DNA from: Hymenobacter guriensis
Lineage (GTDB): Bacteria; Bacteroidota; Bacteroidia; Cytophagales; Hymenobacteraceae
Direction of reading: 5' to 3'
Assembly (NCBI RefSeq): GCF_015773195.1
Contig: NZ_JADWYK010000003.1
Span: forward strand, 62,001-126,000
Length of the DNA: 64,000 nt
Shown here: positions 36,429 to 45,100 of the stretch, piece by piece
Numbering within the stretch: the first letter of the stretch is position 1
How the letters are laid out: each line of letters starts with the position of its first letter
The notes under the pieces: generated by a model
Database searches by the model: none
The model's input: only the letters and a program-made list of their open reading frames with translations
What the model was told of the DNA's origin: nothing
Made by a program: the position numbers and the translations under genes

Positions 36429-37427
36429 ATGAAAGCAGTTATTCCCGTTGCTGGTATCGGCACCCGCCTGCGCCCTCACACGCACACCCAGCCCAAGTCG
36501 CTGGTGCCCGTGGCGGGCACCACCATCCTGGGTCACATCATCGACCGGCTCCAGGCCGCGGGCATCGAGGAGTTTGTGTTCATCATCGGCTACTTGGGCG
36601 AGAAAGTGGAGCGCTACGTGCGCCGCCAGTACCCGGCGCTGCAGGCTACGTTTGTGGTGCAGGAGCCGCGGGAGGGCATCGGTCACGCCCTGTGGCTGGC
36701 CCGCGACACGTTCCGCCACGACGAGGGCGTGCTTATCCTGCTCGGCGATACTATCGTGGACATCGACCTGGCGCAGCTGCTGCGCACGCCCGGCACGGTG
36801 CTGGCCGTGAAGGAAGTGAAGACTCCTACGATGTTTGGGCTGGTGGAAACCGGCGCCGGCGGCCGCGTAACCAAGGTGGTGGAGAAGCCCAAGATTCCGA
36901 AGTCCAACTACGCTATGGTGGGCCTCTACAAGATTGCCAACCCGGAAGGACTGGCCCAGGCCCTGGAGCAGATCATCGACGAAGATCAGCGCACCCACGG
37001 CGAGTTTCAACTGACTGATGCCCTTATGCGCATGATTCAGCAAGGTGAGGCCATCACGACCACGCCGGTAGACAACTGGTTTGACTGCGGCCGCAAGGAA
37101 ACCCTGCTCGAAGCCAACGCCCGCCTGCTCAACCGCCCCGAGTTTCTGGGCCGCCGCGAGTACCCCGAGTTTCCGGATACCATCATTATCCCGCCCGTCA
37201 GCATCGGCCGCGACTGTCAGATTTCGCACGCCATCATTGGCCCCAACGTGGCCATCGGCGACCGGACCATCGTACGGAACACCATCCTCAGCGACGCCAT
37301 TATTGGCTCCTACTCCGAGCTGCGCTCCGCCGTGCTGCACGACTGCATCGTGGGCTCCGACGCTTCGTTCCGCGGGATGAACCACAGCCTCAACATCGGC
37401 GACAACACGGAAATAGACTACAGCTAA
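36429..37427 (+). CDS. sugar-phosphate nucleotidyltransferase with left-handed beta-helix
   Basis: The 332-residue protein begins MKAVIPVAGIGTRLRPHT, the nucleotide-binding loop of the NTP-transferase family, then QPKSLVPVAGTTI, VLILLGDTIVDID and KSNYAMVGLYKI. The C-terminal part (about 250-332) has hexapeptide repeats (ISHAIIGPNVAIGDRTIVRNTILSDAIIG). It resembles glucose-1-phosphate thymidylyl/uridylyltransferases that make NDP-sugars for surface polysaccharide. The substrate is not certain. TATTTTG at 36396-36402 may be its -7 element, giving a leader of about 26 bases. A long in-frame extension upstream is rejected because it runs through lemA's region. Confidence 0.87.
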   Translation: MKAVIPVAGIGTRLRPHTHTQPKSLVPVAGTTILGHIIDRLQAAGIEEFVFIIGYLGEKVERYVRRQYPALQATFVVQEPREGIGHALWLARDTFRHDEGVLILLGDTIVDIDLAQLLRTPGTVLAVKEVKTPTMFGLVETGAGGRVTKVVEKPKIPKSNYAMVGLYKIANPEGLAQALEQIIDEDQRTHGEFQLTDALMRMIQQGEAITTTPVDNWFDCGRKETLLEANARLLNRPEFLGRREYPEFPDTIIIPPVSIGRDCQISHAIIGPNVAIGDRTIVRNTILSDAIIGSYSELRSAVLHDCIVGSDASFRGMNHSLNIGDNTEIDYS

Positions 37428-37448
37428 CGGCTATTTAGTGGTGCAGGG

Positions 37449-38090
37449 ATGAACGACGAATTCAAGTTTCAAGCGAAAGCGGAGTCAGAAGGCAAGGTGC
37501 TGGCCCTGGGTGGCCGCATCTGCGACTGGCTTCCGATCCTGGATACGCCGGCGGTGCGCTCGACAGAGGAGGTAAAGGGCCGAATGAGCGTGCTGAACGC
37601 GCTGATCAATATTTCCTTTCAGGCCCCGGTAGGCATTATCCGTGACTGGCTTGCCGAGCAGGATTTGCTCGTGTTTTTGTCAGCAGAAGAGGAGCTTCTG
37701 CTCCGCAAAAGCAACGAAGAACTCACGGAGCAGGAGCTGATTAACCTGCGCTGGAGCCTGGAAAGCCTTTGGGCGATGATGTGGGCCACCGGCATGACGC
37801 CGGAGCTGGTGCCCACCAAATGGTGCGGCGACGATATGGCCGCTAGGCTGCCCAACCTGGAGGCGGGGGAGGATAACACAAAACTGGCGCGGGTGCAGCA
37901 ACTGCGGCCCATTGAGGAGCTGTACCGCATGCTGGACTATTATTATCGACTGCACTGGTACTGCGTGGATGAGCGCCTGCAGGGGCGCGAGGCGCTGGTA
38001 TCGGAGAGCCTGGTGTATGAGCGCCGTAAAGGCCTGGAGTGGATTTTCAACCGGGCTCAAGACTGGGACGACGTGGAAATGAGCACGTAG
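37449..38090 (+). CDS. DUF4272 domain-containing protein
   Basis: The 213-residue soluble protein matches DUF4272: RMSVLNALINISFQAPVGIIRDWLAEQDLL, then FLSAEEELLLRKSNEE and the segment LRWSLESLWAMMWATGMTPELVP with a following conserved CGDD. Function is unknown. It starts 21 bases after the nucleotidyltransferase gene and ends 124 bases before the vWA-like lipoprotein. A promoter in that gap suggests that it belongs to the unit upstream, not the cytoskeletal cluster, although the same strand and proximity leave this open. Confidence 0.72.
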   Translation: MNDEFKFQAKAESEGKVLALGGRICDWLPILDTPAVRSTEEVKGRMSVLNALINISFQAPVGIIRDWLAEQDLLVFLSAEEELLLRKSNEELTEQELINLRWSLESLWAMMWATGMTPELVPTKWCGDDMAARLPNLEAGEDNTKLARVQQLRPIEELYRMLDYYYRLHWYCVDERLQGREALVSESLVYERRKGLEWIFNRAQDWDDVEMST

Positions 38091-38178
38091 CGGCTATGAA
38101 AGCGTGGGCCGGTAACTAAATTTCTGCCACTCGCCTCGCCGGCGCACAACCTTCCGCCGGGCTTGGCAGTACGCGGGG

Positions 38179-38208
38179 TTGCGGCTTCGGCCGCCAACCT
38201 GTACTTTG
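38179..38208 (+). promoter_or_regulatory. predicted promoter of the cytoskeletal/motor cluster
   Basis: TTG at 38179-38181, a 20-base spacer and TACTTTG at 38202-38208 match the Bacteroidetes -33/-7 pattern. The ATG at 38214 is only five bases downstream, so the transcript may begin at or next to the start codon (leaderless or nearly so). Confidence 0.5.
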
Positions 38209-38213
38209 GCCCG

Positions 38214-39584
38214 ATGCGAAAACCCACTTTGCTTACCCTGCTGCCGGCCGTGGCAGCCACCTTGCTGCTCACTGGCTGCTATTCCCGGGAAGACATCAAA
38301 TCGGAAGGCGGCACTGCCACTACGCCCGCCGAAGTGCCGCCTACGGAAGTGCCCGGGGCCGTAGCGTCCAAAAATACCGCTGCGCCCAGCGAAGCTAGCA
38401 ATGCGCCACTCGCGCAGGTGAACGTGTTTCTGGAAGTGTCGGGGTCGATGGAAGGGTTTATGCCCAAGCCCGGTGGTGGGGCCGAGAATACCCGGTTTCA
38501 GCAGCACGTGGCCCAATTTCTGTCGGATGTAAACCGCAGCACGGCCGTCCAGCAAAAGCAGTTCTTCCGCATCAAGGAAAAGCCTTACCGCGACTCGTAC
38601 CAGCAGCTCTCGGGTACAGTGCGTGGGGGTATTCAGGAGCCGGCCAAGAGCACGGATATTCCCTCGGTGCTCGATACGCTGGTGAGCCGCTATTACCAGC
38701 CCGGCTCCGTGAGCGTACTGATTTCGGACTTTATCTACTCTCCGAAAAACGCCGGCGCCATTCCCTACATCAAAACCGATATTACCGACGCCCTGAACCG
38801 CGCCGGCCGCTCCGACTTGGCCGTGTCGGTCTACGGCTTCACCTCCGACTTCAAGGGCGCCTTTTACCCGGCCCTGAAAACCGCCGGGGCCAAGCGTGCC
38901 AGCTGCTGCGACACCGATATTCCCTACTACTTCTGGGTGCTGGGCCCCGCCGACGCCGTGCGCCGCTTCGATGCCGCCCTACTCAGCAAGCAGTCGGCCG
39001 AGCAGGCGCACTTTGGGGTTACGTATCCGGTACCTGCGTCGTCGTTGCTGAGCAAATTCCAGAACCAGGGCAGCTGGTACTACGGGGATGAAGGCGCCAG
39101 CAAGCGAGCCGCAGGGGCTTCCTACCACACCATTACGGTAGCCGAAGCCTCTGCCGCGCAGCCGGTGGAGTTTGTGCTGGGTCTGAACTTGAAAGCCTTG
39201 CCGGCTTTGTACCAAGACGTGGCCTACCTTAAGCAAAATCTCCAACTCATCGGCCAGGACACTGACGCCAAAATCACCCAGGTGTTTGCGGCCACCGAAC
39301 AGACTCGCGCCAGCAGCGGCCCTGAGTCCGGCTACACCCACTTTGTGAAAGTGCGCCTCACGCGTCTGGGCAAAGCGGCCCGGCCCCTGCAAGTGGTACT
39401 GAATGACCGGCGGCCGGCCTGGGTAAATCAGTGGACCACCAAAAACGACAGCAACCCCAATCAGAGCGGCGCCAAGACGTTTGCCCTCAGTTCGTTGGTA
39501 GATGGGGTACAGGCCGTAACCACCGGTGAGCAGGACGCCCAACCCATCTTTCGTATCGACCTGACTCTGCAGCCGGCCCGGTAA
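38214..39584 (+). CDS. vWA-like domain lipoprotein
   Basis: The 456-residue lipoprotein has lipobox LLTGC (Cys22) and a Pro/Thr/Ala linker. A vWA-like domain follows, opening VNVFLEVSGSMEGFMPK (73-84). The usual MIDAS DxSxS is here ExSxS (Glu74, Ser76, Ser78). A second strand SVSVLISDFIYSP (about 165-180) supplies a further acidic position. The region after about 270 is a separate beta-rich domain. The ATG at 38214 begins a good signal sequence; longer starts lie in the promoter. It begins a long co-directional cluster with the tubulin-like and actin-like genes. It would face the periplasm and may bind a metal-dependent ligand. Confidence 0.72.
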   Translation: MRKPTLLTLLPAVAATLLLTGCYSREDIKSEGGTATTPAEVPPTEVPGAVASKNTAAPSEASNAPLAQVNVFLEVSGSMEGFMPKPGGGAENTRFQQHVAQFLSDVNRSTAVQQKQFFRIKEKPYRDSYQQLSGTVRGGIQEPAKSTDIPSVLDTLVSRYYQPGSVSVLISDFIYSPKNAGAIPYIKTDITDALNRAGRSDLAVSVYGFTSDFKGAFYPALKTAGAKRASCCDTDIPYYFWVLGPADAVRRFDAALLSKQSAEQAHFGVTYPVPASSLLSKFQNQGSWYYGDEGASKRAAGASYHTITVAEASAAQPVEFVLGLNLKALPALYQDVAYLKQNLQLIGQDTDAKITQVFAATEQTRASSGPESGYTHFVKVRLTRLGKAARPLQVVLNDRRPAWVNQWTTKNDSNPNQSGAKTFALSSLVDGVQAVTTGEQDAQPIFRIDLTLQPAR

Positions 39585-39689
39585 TTTCCCCGCCGCAACC
39601 GCGCTGCGTACACTATATGCGGCCTTTTGCCGTTTCATCCTCCCCGCGTACCTCTCTTCTAACTTATTCCCGCGTTTCCCTCAGCTTCT

Positions 39690-40082
39690 ATGAAAGCACT
39701 GTTTCAGACCATCTACGAACTCATCGGCCAGCCCCAGCCGCCCGCCGATACGCCCGTGTACCGCGACGTTATCTTTCCCAACCTGGGGCTGCTGAACTGG
39801 GGCCTTTCTCTGGCGCTGGTGCTGCTGTTTTACCTAGGCATCAACCGCGCTATGGGCGTGGCTACTTTCAATAAGGGACGCCACTGGGGCATTTTCCTGG
39901 CACTGAACGCGGTGCTGGCTTTCGTTATCACCCTCTGGCAAACCAGCGCCCAGCAGGCTACCCAGCACAGCTACATCTACTGGCTGGCCACTTGGAACGC
40001 GGTGCTGAGCATGCTCTGGTTTTTCCTGTTCTCCCTGCTGCTCAAGCGCACCTCCACCAACGCCAGCACCACCCCGTTTTAG
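39690..40082 (+). CDS. small three-helix membrane protein, unknown function
   Basis: The 130-residue protein has a short N-terminal amphipathic helix, then three predicted membrane helices: about 34-52 (LNWGLSLALVLLFYLGI), 66-84 (WGIFLALNAVLAFVITLW) and 97-118 (WLATWNAVLSMLWFFLFSLLL). A basic Ser/Thr tail ends the protein. No catalytic motif or family is recognised. It lies 105 bases after the vWA-like lipoprotein and is followed by an inverted repeat and the tubulin-like gene; it is likely a membrane part of the cluster. Confidence 0.62.
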   Translation: MKALFQTIYELIGQPQPPADTPVYRDVIFPNLGLLNWGLSLALVLLFYLGINRAMGVATFNKGRHWGIFLALNAVLAFVITLWQTSAQQATQHSYIYWLATWNAVLSMLWFFLFSLLLKRTSTNASTTPF

Positions 40083-40179
40083 TATTGAGTATTGGGTATT
40101 GAGTCGTGAGTTGGCATGAGCCAATGTTGCTGTAAACTCAATCCCATTTCTACATACTCAATACCCAATACTCATTACT
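40081..40179. repeat. inverted repeat upstream of the tubulin-like gene
   Basis: The 24-base arms 40081-40104 and 40156-40179 are reverse complements with one mismatch and carry repeated GTATTGAGTATTGGGTATTGAGT-type units (given here in shortened form). It begins at the stop codon of the membrane protein and ends four bases before the tubulin-like start. In an otherwise co-directional cluster it may attenuate or stabilise the mRNA. Confidence 0.7.
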
Positions 40180-40183
40180 TCTC

Positions 40184-41632
40184 ATGGCTAAACTGTTTTT
40201 ATTTGGCATCGGCGGCACGGGTTCCCGCGTGATTCGCTCCCTGACCATGCTACTGGCCTCGGGCGTAGAGCTGCCCAACTGCGACCGGGTGGTGCCCATC
40301 ATCATCGACCCCGACGCACACAACGGCGACATGAACCGCACGGTGGCGTTGCTGCAAAGCTACCAGCAGGTACACCGCCGCCTGGGACAGCAAGAGGAAG
40401 GCTTCTTCAAAACCGACATCAGCACGCTGAGCAATATTTCGGCCGATGCCAATGGCGGCGTAAAGGACACCTTCATCTTCGACTTCGGCGGCATCAATCA
40501 GAGCTTCCGCCAGTACCTGCACTACGACCAGCTTTCCGTGGACTCCAAGGCTATGGTGGAGCTGCTCTTCACCCAGGATAACCTGGAAAGCCCGCTCACC
40601 ATCGGCTTCCGCGGCTCGCCCAACGTGGGCTCTGTGGTGCTGAATAAGGTAGTGGAAAGCCCGGAAATGCGGTTTTTCGCCGACAATTTCCAGGAAGGTG
40701 ACCGGGTGTTTTTCGTATCGAGCATCTTTGGTGGGACCGGGGCGGCTGGTTTCCCGCTGCTGCTCAAGAACCTGAAAGACTCGAATACCCGCCTCAGCAA
40801 CGCCCGCTACCTGCGCGAGGCGCTGACCGGTGCCGTGACGGTGATGCCCTATTTCGCGCTGCAGAGCGAGGAAAATCAGGTTATCGACTCCAACAACTTC
40901 CTGACCAAGACTAAGGCGGCGCTTAGCTACTACGAACACAACCTGCCGGGCCTGGACGCGCTGTACTACCTCGCCGACACGCCCGATACGCCCTACGACA
41001 ACCAGCCTGGCGGTACCCAGCAGAAAAACAAAGCTCACCTGATCGAGCTGCTGGCCGCCCTCAGCATCGTGGACTTTATGCAGTACTCCGATGCCGAGCT
41101 GCGCAGCGGCGCGCCCCACTTCCACGAATATGGCCTGGGTGGCGACTCGATGGAGGTGCAGTTTGGCCACCTGCCCGACGAAACCCGCGAACTGGTAGCC
41201 AAGCACCTCACGCAGATGCTGTATTTCTCGCGCTACCACAAGCAGCACCTGCCCACTGATAAGGCGCCTTACCACGACAACCTGAAGCTGGACTATGCCC
41301 TGCGCAACGAGCCCATCTTCCGGGAGCTGAACAACCTGCTGCACAGCCCCGAGTTCGGGATAGACCAGTGGCTCCAGGAACTTTCCCAGAACCGCCGCGC
41401 CTTTCGCCCCTTCGACCTGAACACCGACGACTTCAACGCCATGATTGCTGGCAAGCCCGTGGAAAAGAAGTGGAACGACTTCTTCAACAAAGGCCTTAGC
41501 CACAACTGGCTGCTCGATAACCTCAACAAAGCCGACAAGTCCATCAACGAGCCCGACAACTTTAAGAAGCTGCTGGCCCTGTTCTACGATGTAACCGACA
41601 AGGCCTTCGAGGAGAAGGTGAAAGTGGTGTAA
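40184..41632 (+). CDS. tubulin/FtsZ-like GTPase
   Basis: The 482-residue protein resembles the bacterial tubulin-like family (Pfam Tubulin_2 type). It begins with a Rossmann-type loop LFGIGGTGSRVIRSL (8-16). The tubulin signature motif is present as SIFGGTGAAGFP (180-191), after strand DRVFFV. These are the positions of the GTP-binding T1 and T4 loops of tubulin and FtsZ. It is longer than FtsZ by about 100 residues, with an extended charged C-terminal half, and lacks the usual FtsZ C-terminal tail. It could form filaments that use GTP. Its neighbours are the vWA-like lipoprotein, the actin/Hsp70-like ATPase and the stator pair. Confidence 0.8.
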   Translation: MAKLFLFGIGGTGSRVIRSLTMLLASGVELPNCDRVVPIIIDPDAHNGDMNRTVALLQSYQQVHRRLGQQEEGFFKTDISTLSNISADANGGVKDTFIFDFGGINQSFRQYLHYDQLSVDSKAMVELLFTQDNLESPLTIGFRGSPNVGSVVLNKVVESPEMRFFADNFQEGDRVFFVSSIFGGTGAAGFPLLLKNLKDSNTRLSNARYLREALTGAVTVMPYFALQSEENQVIDSNNFLTKTKAALSYYEHNLPGLDALYYLADTPDTPYDNQPGGTQQKNKAHLIELLAALSIVDFMQYSDAELRSGAPHFHEYGLGGDSMEVQFGHLPDETRELVAKHLTQMLYFSRYHKQHLPTDKAPYHDNLKLDYALRNEPIFRELNNLLHSPEFGIDQWLQELSQNRRAFRPFDLNTDDFNAMIAGKPVEKKWNDFFNKGLSHNWLLDNLNKADKSINEPDNFKKLLALFYDVTDKAFEEKVKVV

Positions 41633-41648
41633 GCGTTAGCCGCTAGGC

Positions 41649-41689
41649 CGTCATGCTGAGCGCAGTCGAAGCATCTCTACCGCTTCGTT
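41649..41689 (+). repeat. REP-like element, left arm
   Basis: A 41-base copy of a repeat with core CATGCTGAGCGCAGTCGAAG and tail CATCTCTACCGCTTCGTT. An inverted copy lies at 42055-42094, and further copies form a palindrome at 49511-49599. It begins 16 bases after the tubulin-like stop and, with the inverted copy, brackets a small gene. Confidence 0.75.
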
Positions 41690-41711
41690 TAAATGACTTT
41701 TACTCTTGAAA

Positions 41712-42092
41712 ATGAAAGTAGGTGGGTATAAGCGGCTCAAGGAACAAAGCAACGGTCTTGCTTTCTCTACACTTACTACTACTCTCAAACTCTTAGAGAA
41801 AGATGGTAAGCCTGAATTAGCCCAGCGCATTGCCGATATCCTCGCAGACGAAGAAATCGACAAGCCAAGTCAGCATGATAATCAGAACAAGCACGCTAGT
41901 TTCTGCTATGTCAGTCTTCCTGATGAGGATATTGAAAGCATCATTTCAATGCTCTGCGGCTTAGAGGTAAATGCACTTGACAACGAATATCAAACAACTG
42001 CTTCTGCCTCGTTCTACGCGTCATTACTAGATAACTGGAACGACTTACTTCTTCAACAAAGCGGTAGAGATGCTTCGACAAGCTCAGCATGA
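41712..42092 (+). CDS. small AT-rich gene bracketed by REP elements, unknown function
   Basis: The protein is about 126 residues and has no signal or membrane segment. Helical stretches include STLTTTLKLLEKDGKPELAQRIADILADEE, and a strand-like piece ASFCYVSLPDEDIESIISML follows. No family is recognised. The coding sequence is visibly AT-richer than the flanking large genes. The last residues (about GRDASTSSA) are encoded by the right-hand REP copy, so the repeat supplies the C-terminus and stop codon. An alternative TTG start lies at 41706. It may be a passenger inserted with the repeats, not an original part of the cluster. Confidence 0.6.
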   Translation: MKVGGYKRLKEQSNGLAFSTLTTTLKLLEKDGKPELAQRIADILADEEIDKPSQHDNQNKHASFCYVSLPDEDIESIISMLCGLEVNALDNEYQTTASASFYASLLDNWNDLLLQQSGRDASTSSA

Positions 42093-42094
42093 CG
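42055..42094 (-). repeat. REP-like element, inverted right arm
   Basis: A 40-base reverse-complement copy of the element at 41649-41689 (AACAAAGCGGTAGAGATG followed by CTTCGACAAGCTCAGCATGACG in pieces). It overlaps the 3' end of the small gene and ends 79 bases before the actin-like gene. Confidence 0.75.
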
Positions 42095-42172
42095 CGCTCT
42101 TGATTTCTGACTTTCTTCTCCCGCCGCCCCACCGCTTTTCTACTGCGGTTCCATTAACCAAGCAAACTCAGA

Positions 42173-45100
42173 ATGGCTAAAGTCCTTCGCCTGCACAATA
42201 ACGGTTCCCAGCAAGTTCAAGGCTGGCAGAAAACTGCCCCCGTCACCAGTACTGAAATCAACACCGTAACCGACCCCACCGGCGGTAAGGCCCGTAACCT
42301 GGCAATCAGCATCCCGACGCCGTTTGCGCGGATGCACCTGTTTGAAACGGCGTTTGATTTCCTGGCCCGCGAAGGGCAGCGCAACCCCGGCTCGGTGTAC
42401 CACGAGTTGGTGACGCACTACTGGGACTTGCTGGAGCTGCTTTACAACTTCCACCTCTACTCCCAGGCTGGCCGCAAAATCACGCTGCGCCGTTGGAACA
42501 CAGAGGCCGAAATCCGGAAGATGCGCAGCGAGGAAGGCACCCGTCTGCTGGGCGAAACCCTGCAGCTGTTCTTCCAGGACCAGCGCTTCCAGGGCTTCTC
42601 CGACATGTACCTCATCTTCTATGAGTCGCCGGAGCTGGCGGGCGGTCCGCGCCTGCTGGGGGGCACCTCGCCGCTCACCCTGCTGTTTACCGGCCCGGCC
42701 GTGAAGCCGCTGGATCTGGAGCGTCCGCAGGCCCGGGGGCATTACTTTGATGGGCAGACCGTCTTGCTGGAGCAACGCGACCCGCAGTTTCAGGAGTTTG
42801 TGTACGAGCTGTTTCTGGCCTATCCACAGCTGCGCGGCCGCGAGTTTGCCGGCAGCGTATATGCCGCCCTCGACCGCACCCGCATCAACCAAATGCAGAT
42901 GCAGGGTGACCGGACAGCCCAGCAGTACCAGAGCCGCTTCCCGGCGTTGCCCGATGCTCAGGGCAACCTGGTAACCGTAAAAGGCGTGCCGCTGCCCGGC
43001 CGCGCCGACCAGTCGGCCGTGACCAGCTCCGACCTGTTCATTCAGCCCACGCGTGAAGCCGGCACCGGCCGTCCGCGCCCGTTGGTGTTGCGCCCGAATC
43101 TGACCATGGCCGGGGCCAACTACCTCAACGGCCAGCCCTGGGATGACCGCACACCCGTGCCCTACCACGATGAGCTGGCGCTGGAAAGCCGCGTGCTGCC
43201 CGGCAAAGGCTTCAAGTACCCTTATTTGACCGTTGGGGACTTCCTGGAAGATTCTCTGGTAGAGCTGCCTTACGAGTTAAATACCCAGCGCTACCATACC
43301 GGCAAAGTTACGTTCCAGTACGGGGCTGATGGGCAGGGGCGGGCCCGTTTTCCCTACCTGCTGCCGTTGCGTCAGGCCTTCTTTGAGTACTTCACGGAGC
43401 ACGAACTGGCCGAGCTGCTTACCTTCACCATCGACCTGAACCACGTGCGCGTGCAGCTGCGGGTGCCGGTGCAGGGTGGCCGCTTCATCACCTTCGAGCG
43501 CAGCTACTATACCAACCCGCAGAACCCGAAAGACGCGCAGGGTCGCGAAATTCTGGAAAAAGGCCGCATTGTACGGGCCAACGTGGGCGTGGGCATTTTC
43601 CCGTTCTACGTGTTCCGCCAGCAGCCTGAGTACAACGACCTGTACAAGGTGATGCTGGTGGATGCCGACAACTCGCCTACCATGCTGCAGCGCCGCTACG
43701 AGCTGGCCTTCTTTGCCGGTGGGGAGCGGATAACCGACCAGGGTGCCGCCCGCCGCGCTACCCGCCAGGAGCGGACTACCAAAAGCGTGGCCAGCGCCGG
43801 CAGCACCTACTACGAAATTACCGGCACCCACTTCGATATTGCCGAGCTTACCTGCCCGCCCGCCGTGCTGGGAGCTGCCCCGGCCCGGGGCCTGGTAGTG
43901 CCGCGCTGGCGTGAGCTGGAGCGCGGTACCCGTCGCTTCACCTTCGCCGTGGACTTTGGCACCACCAACACCCACATTGCCTACGCCGACAGCCCCCGGG
44001 CGCATCCGCGTCCCTTCACCATTGGCGAGGCCGACGTGCAAGTGGAGTGGCTGCACGCCCCGCTGCCCGATGCTGGGCAGTCGGCTACGCAGCGCTACCG
44101 CTCAGGTGCCGGGCAACTGCAGAGTGATGTGGCTACGCTCCAAACCCGCGAGTTTGTGCCCAGCTTTATTGGCGAAGGCGGCTCCGCGTATGAGTTTCCG
44201 ATCCGAACGGCCGTGTGCGAAACCTTGAGCTTCGCCAACGAGCCGGCCAAGGTGCTCAGCAACATCAACGTGGGCTTCAGCATTAACACCGAAACCCTTT
44301 CGGAGCTGCCCCAGAACCGCTTTGTGACCAACCTGAAGTGGTCGGCGGAGCTGGACCCGCAGGGCGTGTCGCGCATTGAGGCCTTCTTCAAGGAAATGCT
44401 GCTGCTGATGCGCCACAAGGCGGCTTTGCACGGCGGTATTCTGGAAGATACCCGTGTGGTGTGGTTTGCCCCGCTGAGCTTTGACGGGTTCCTGCGTAAC
44501 CAGTTCCAGCAGGTGTGGGACGAGAAATTCCAGGAGGTGTTCAAGGTGCGCCGCTCCACCATCTGCCTCACCGAGTCGGTGGCGCCGTACTACTACCTCA
44601 CGGCCACCAATCAGGTAGTACCCAACCGCGACGAAAACGTCATCAACATCGACATCGGCGGCGGCACCACCGACTTGCTGGTGTTTGCCGAGCAGCATCC
44701 GGCCTTCAGCACCTCGTTCCGCTTTGCCGGCGACGACCTGTGGGGCGACGGGTACGCCCGCGTGCAGGGGGCGCCCAAGCAAAACGGCCTGCTGCGCTTG
44801 GGTGTGGCCCATGCCGAAAGCCTGCCCGACTCGGAGCAGAACCAGGAGTATAAAGGCTACCTGAACGCAGCCCTGCGCAACGCCGACTTCGGCTCGGCCG
44901 ACGTGACCTCACTGCTGTTTAAGTACGACGATGCCCTGCGTTTCTCGCAGGCGTTGGGTCTGGGCAAAGGGCGGCAGTTGCGGGTGCTGTTCTACCTGCA
45001 CTACACCAGCATCATTTATCATACTGCCCAACTGGTGCAGCACCTCGGCCTGAAAACGCCGCGTTACCTCTGCTTCTCCGGCAAAGGCAGCCTGTACCTG

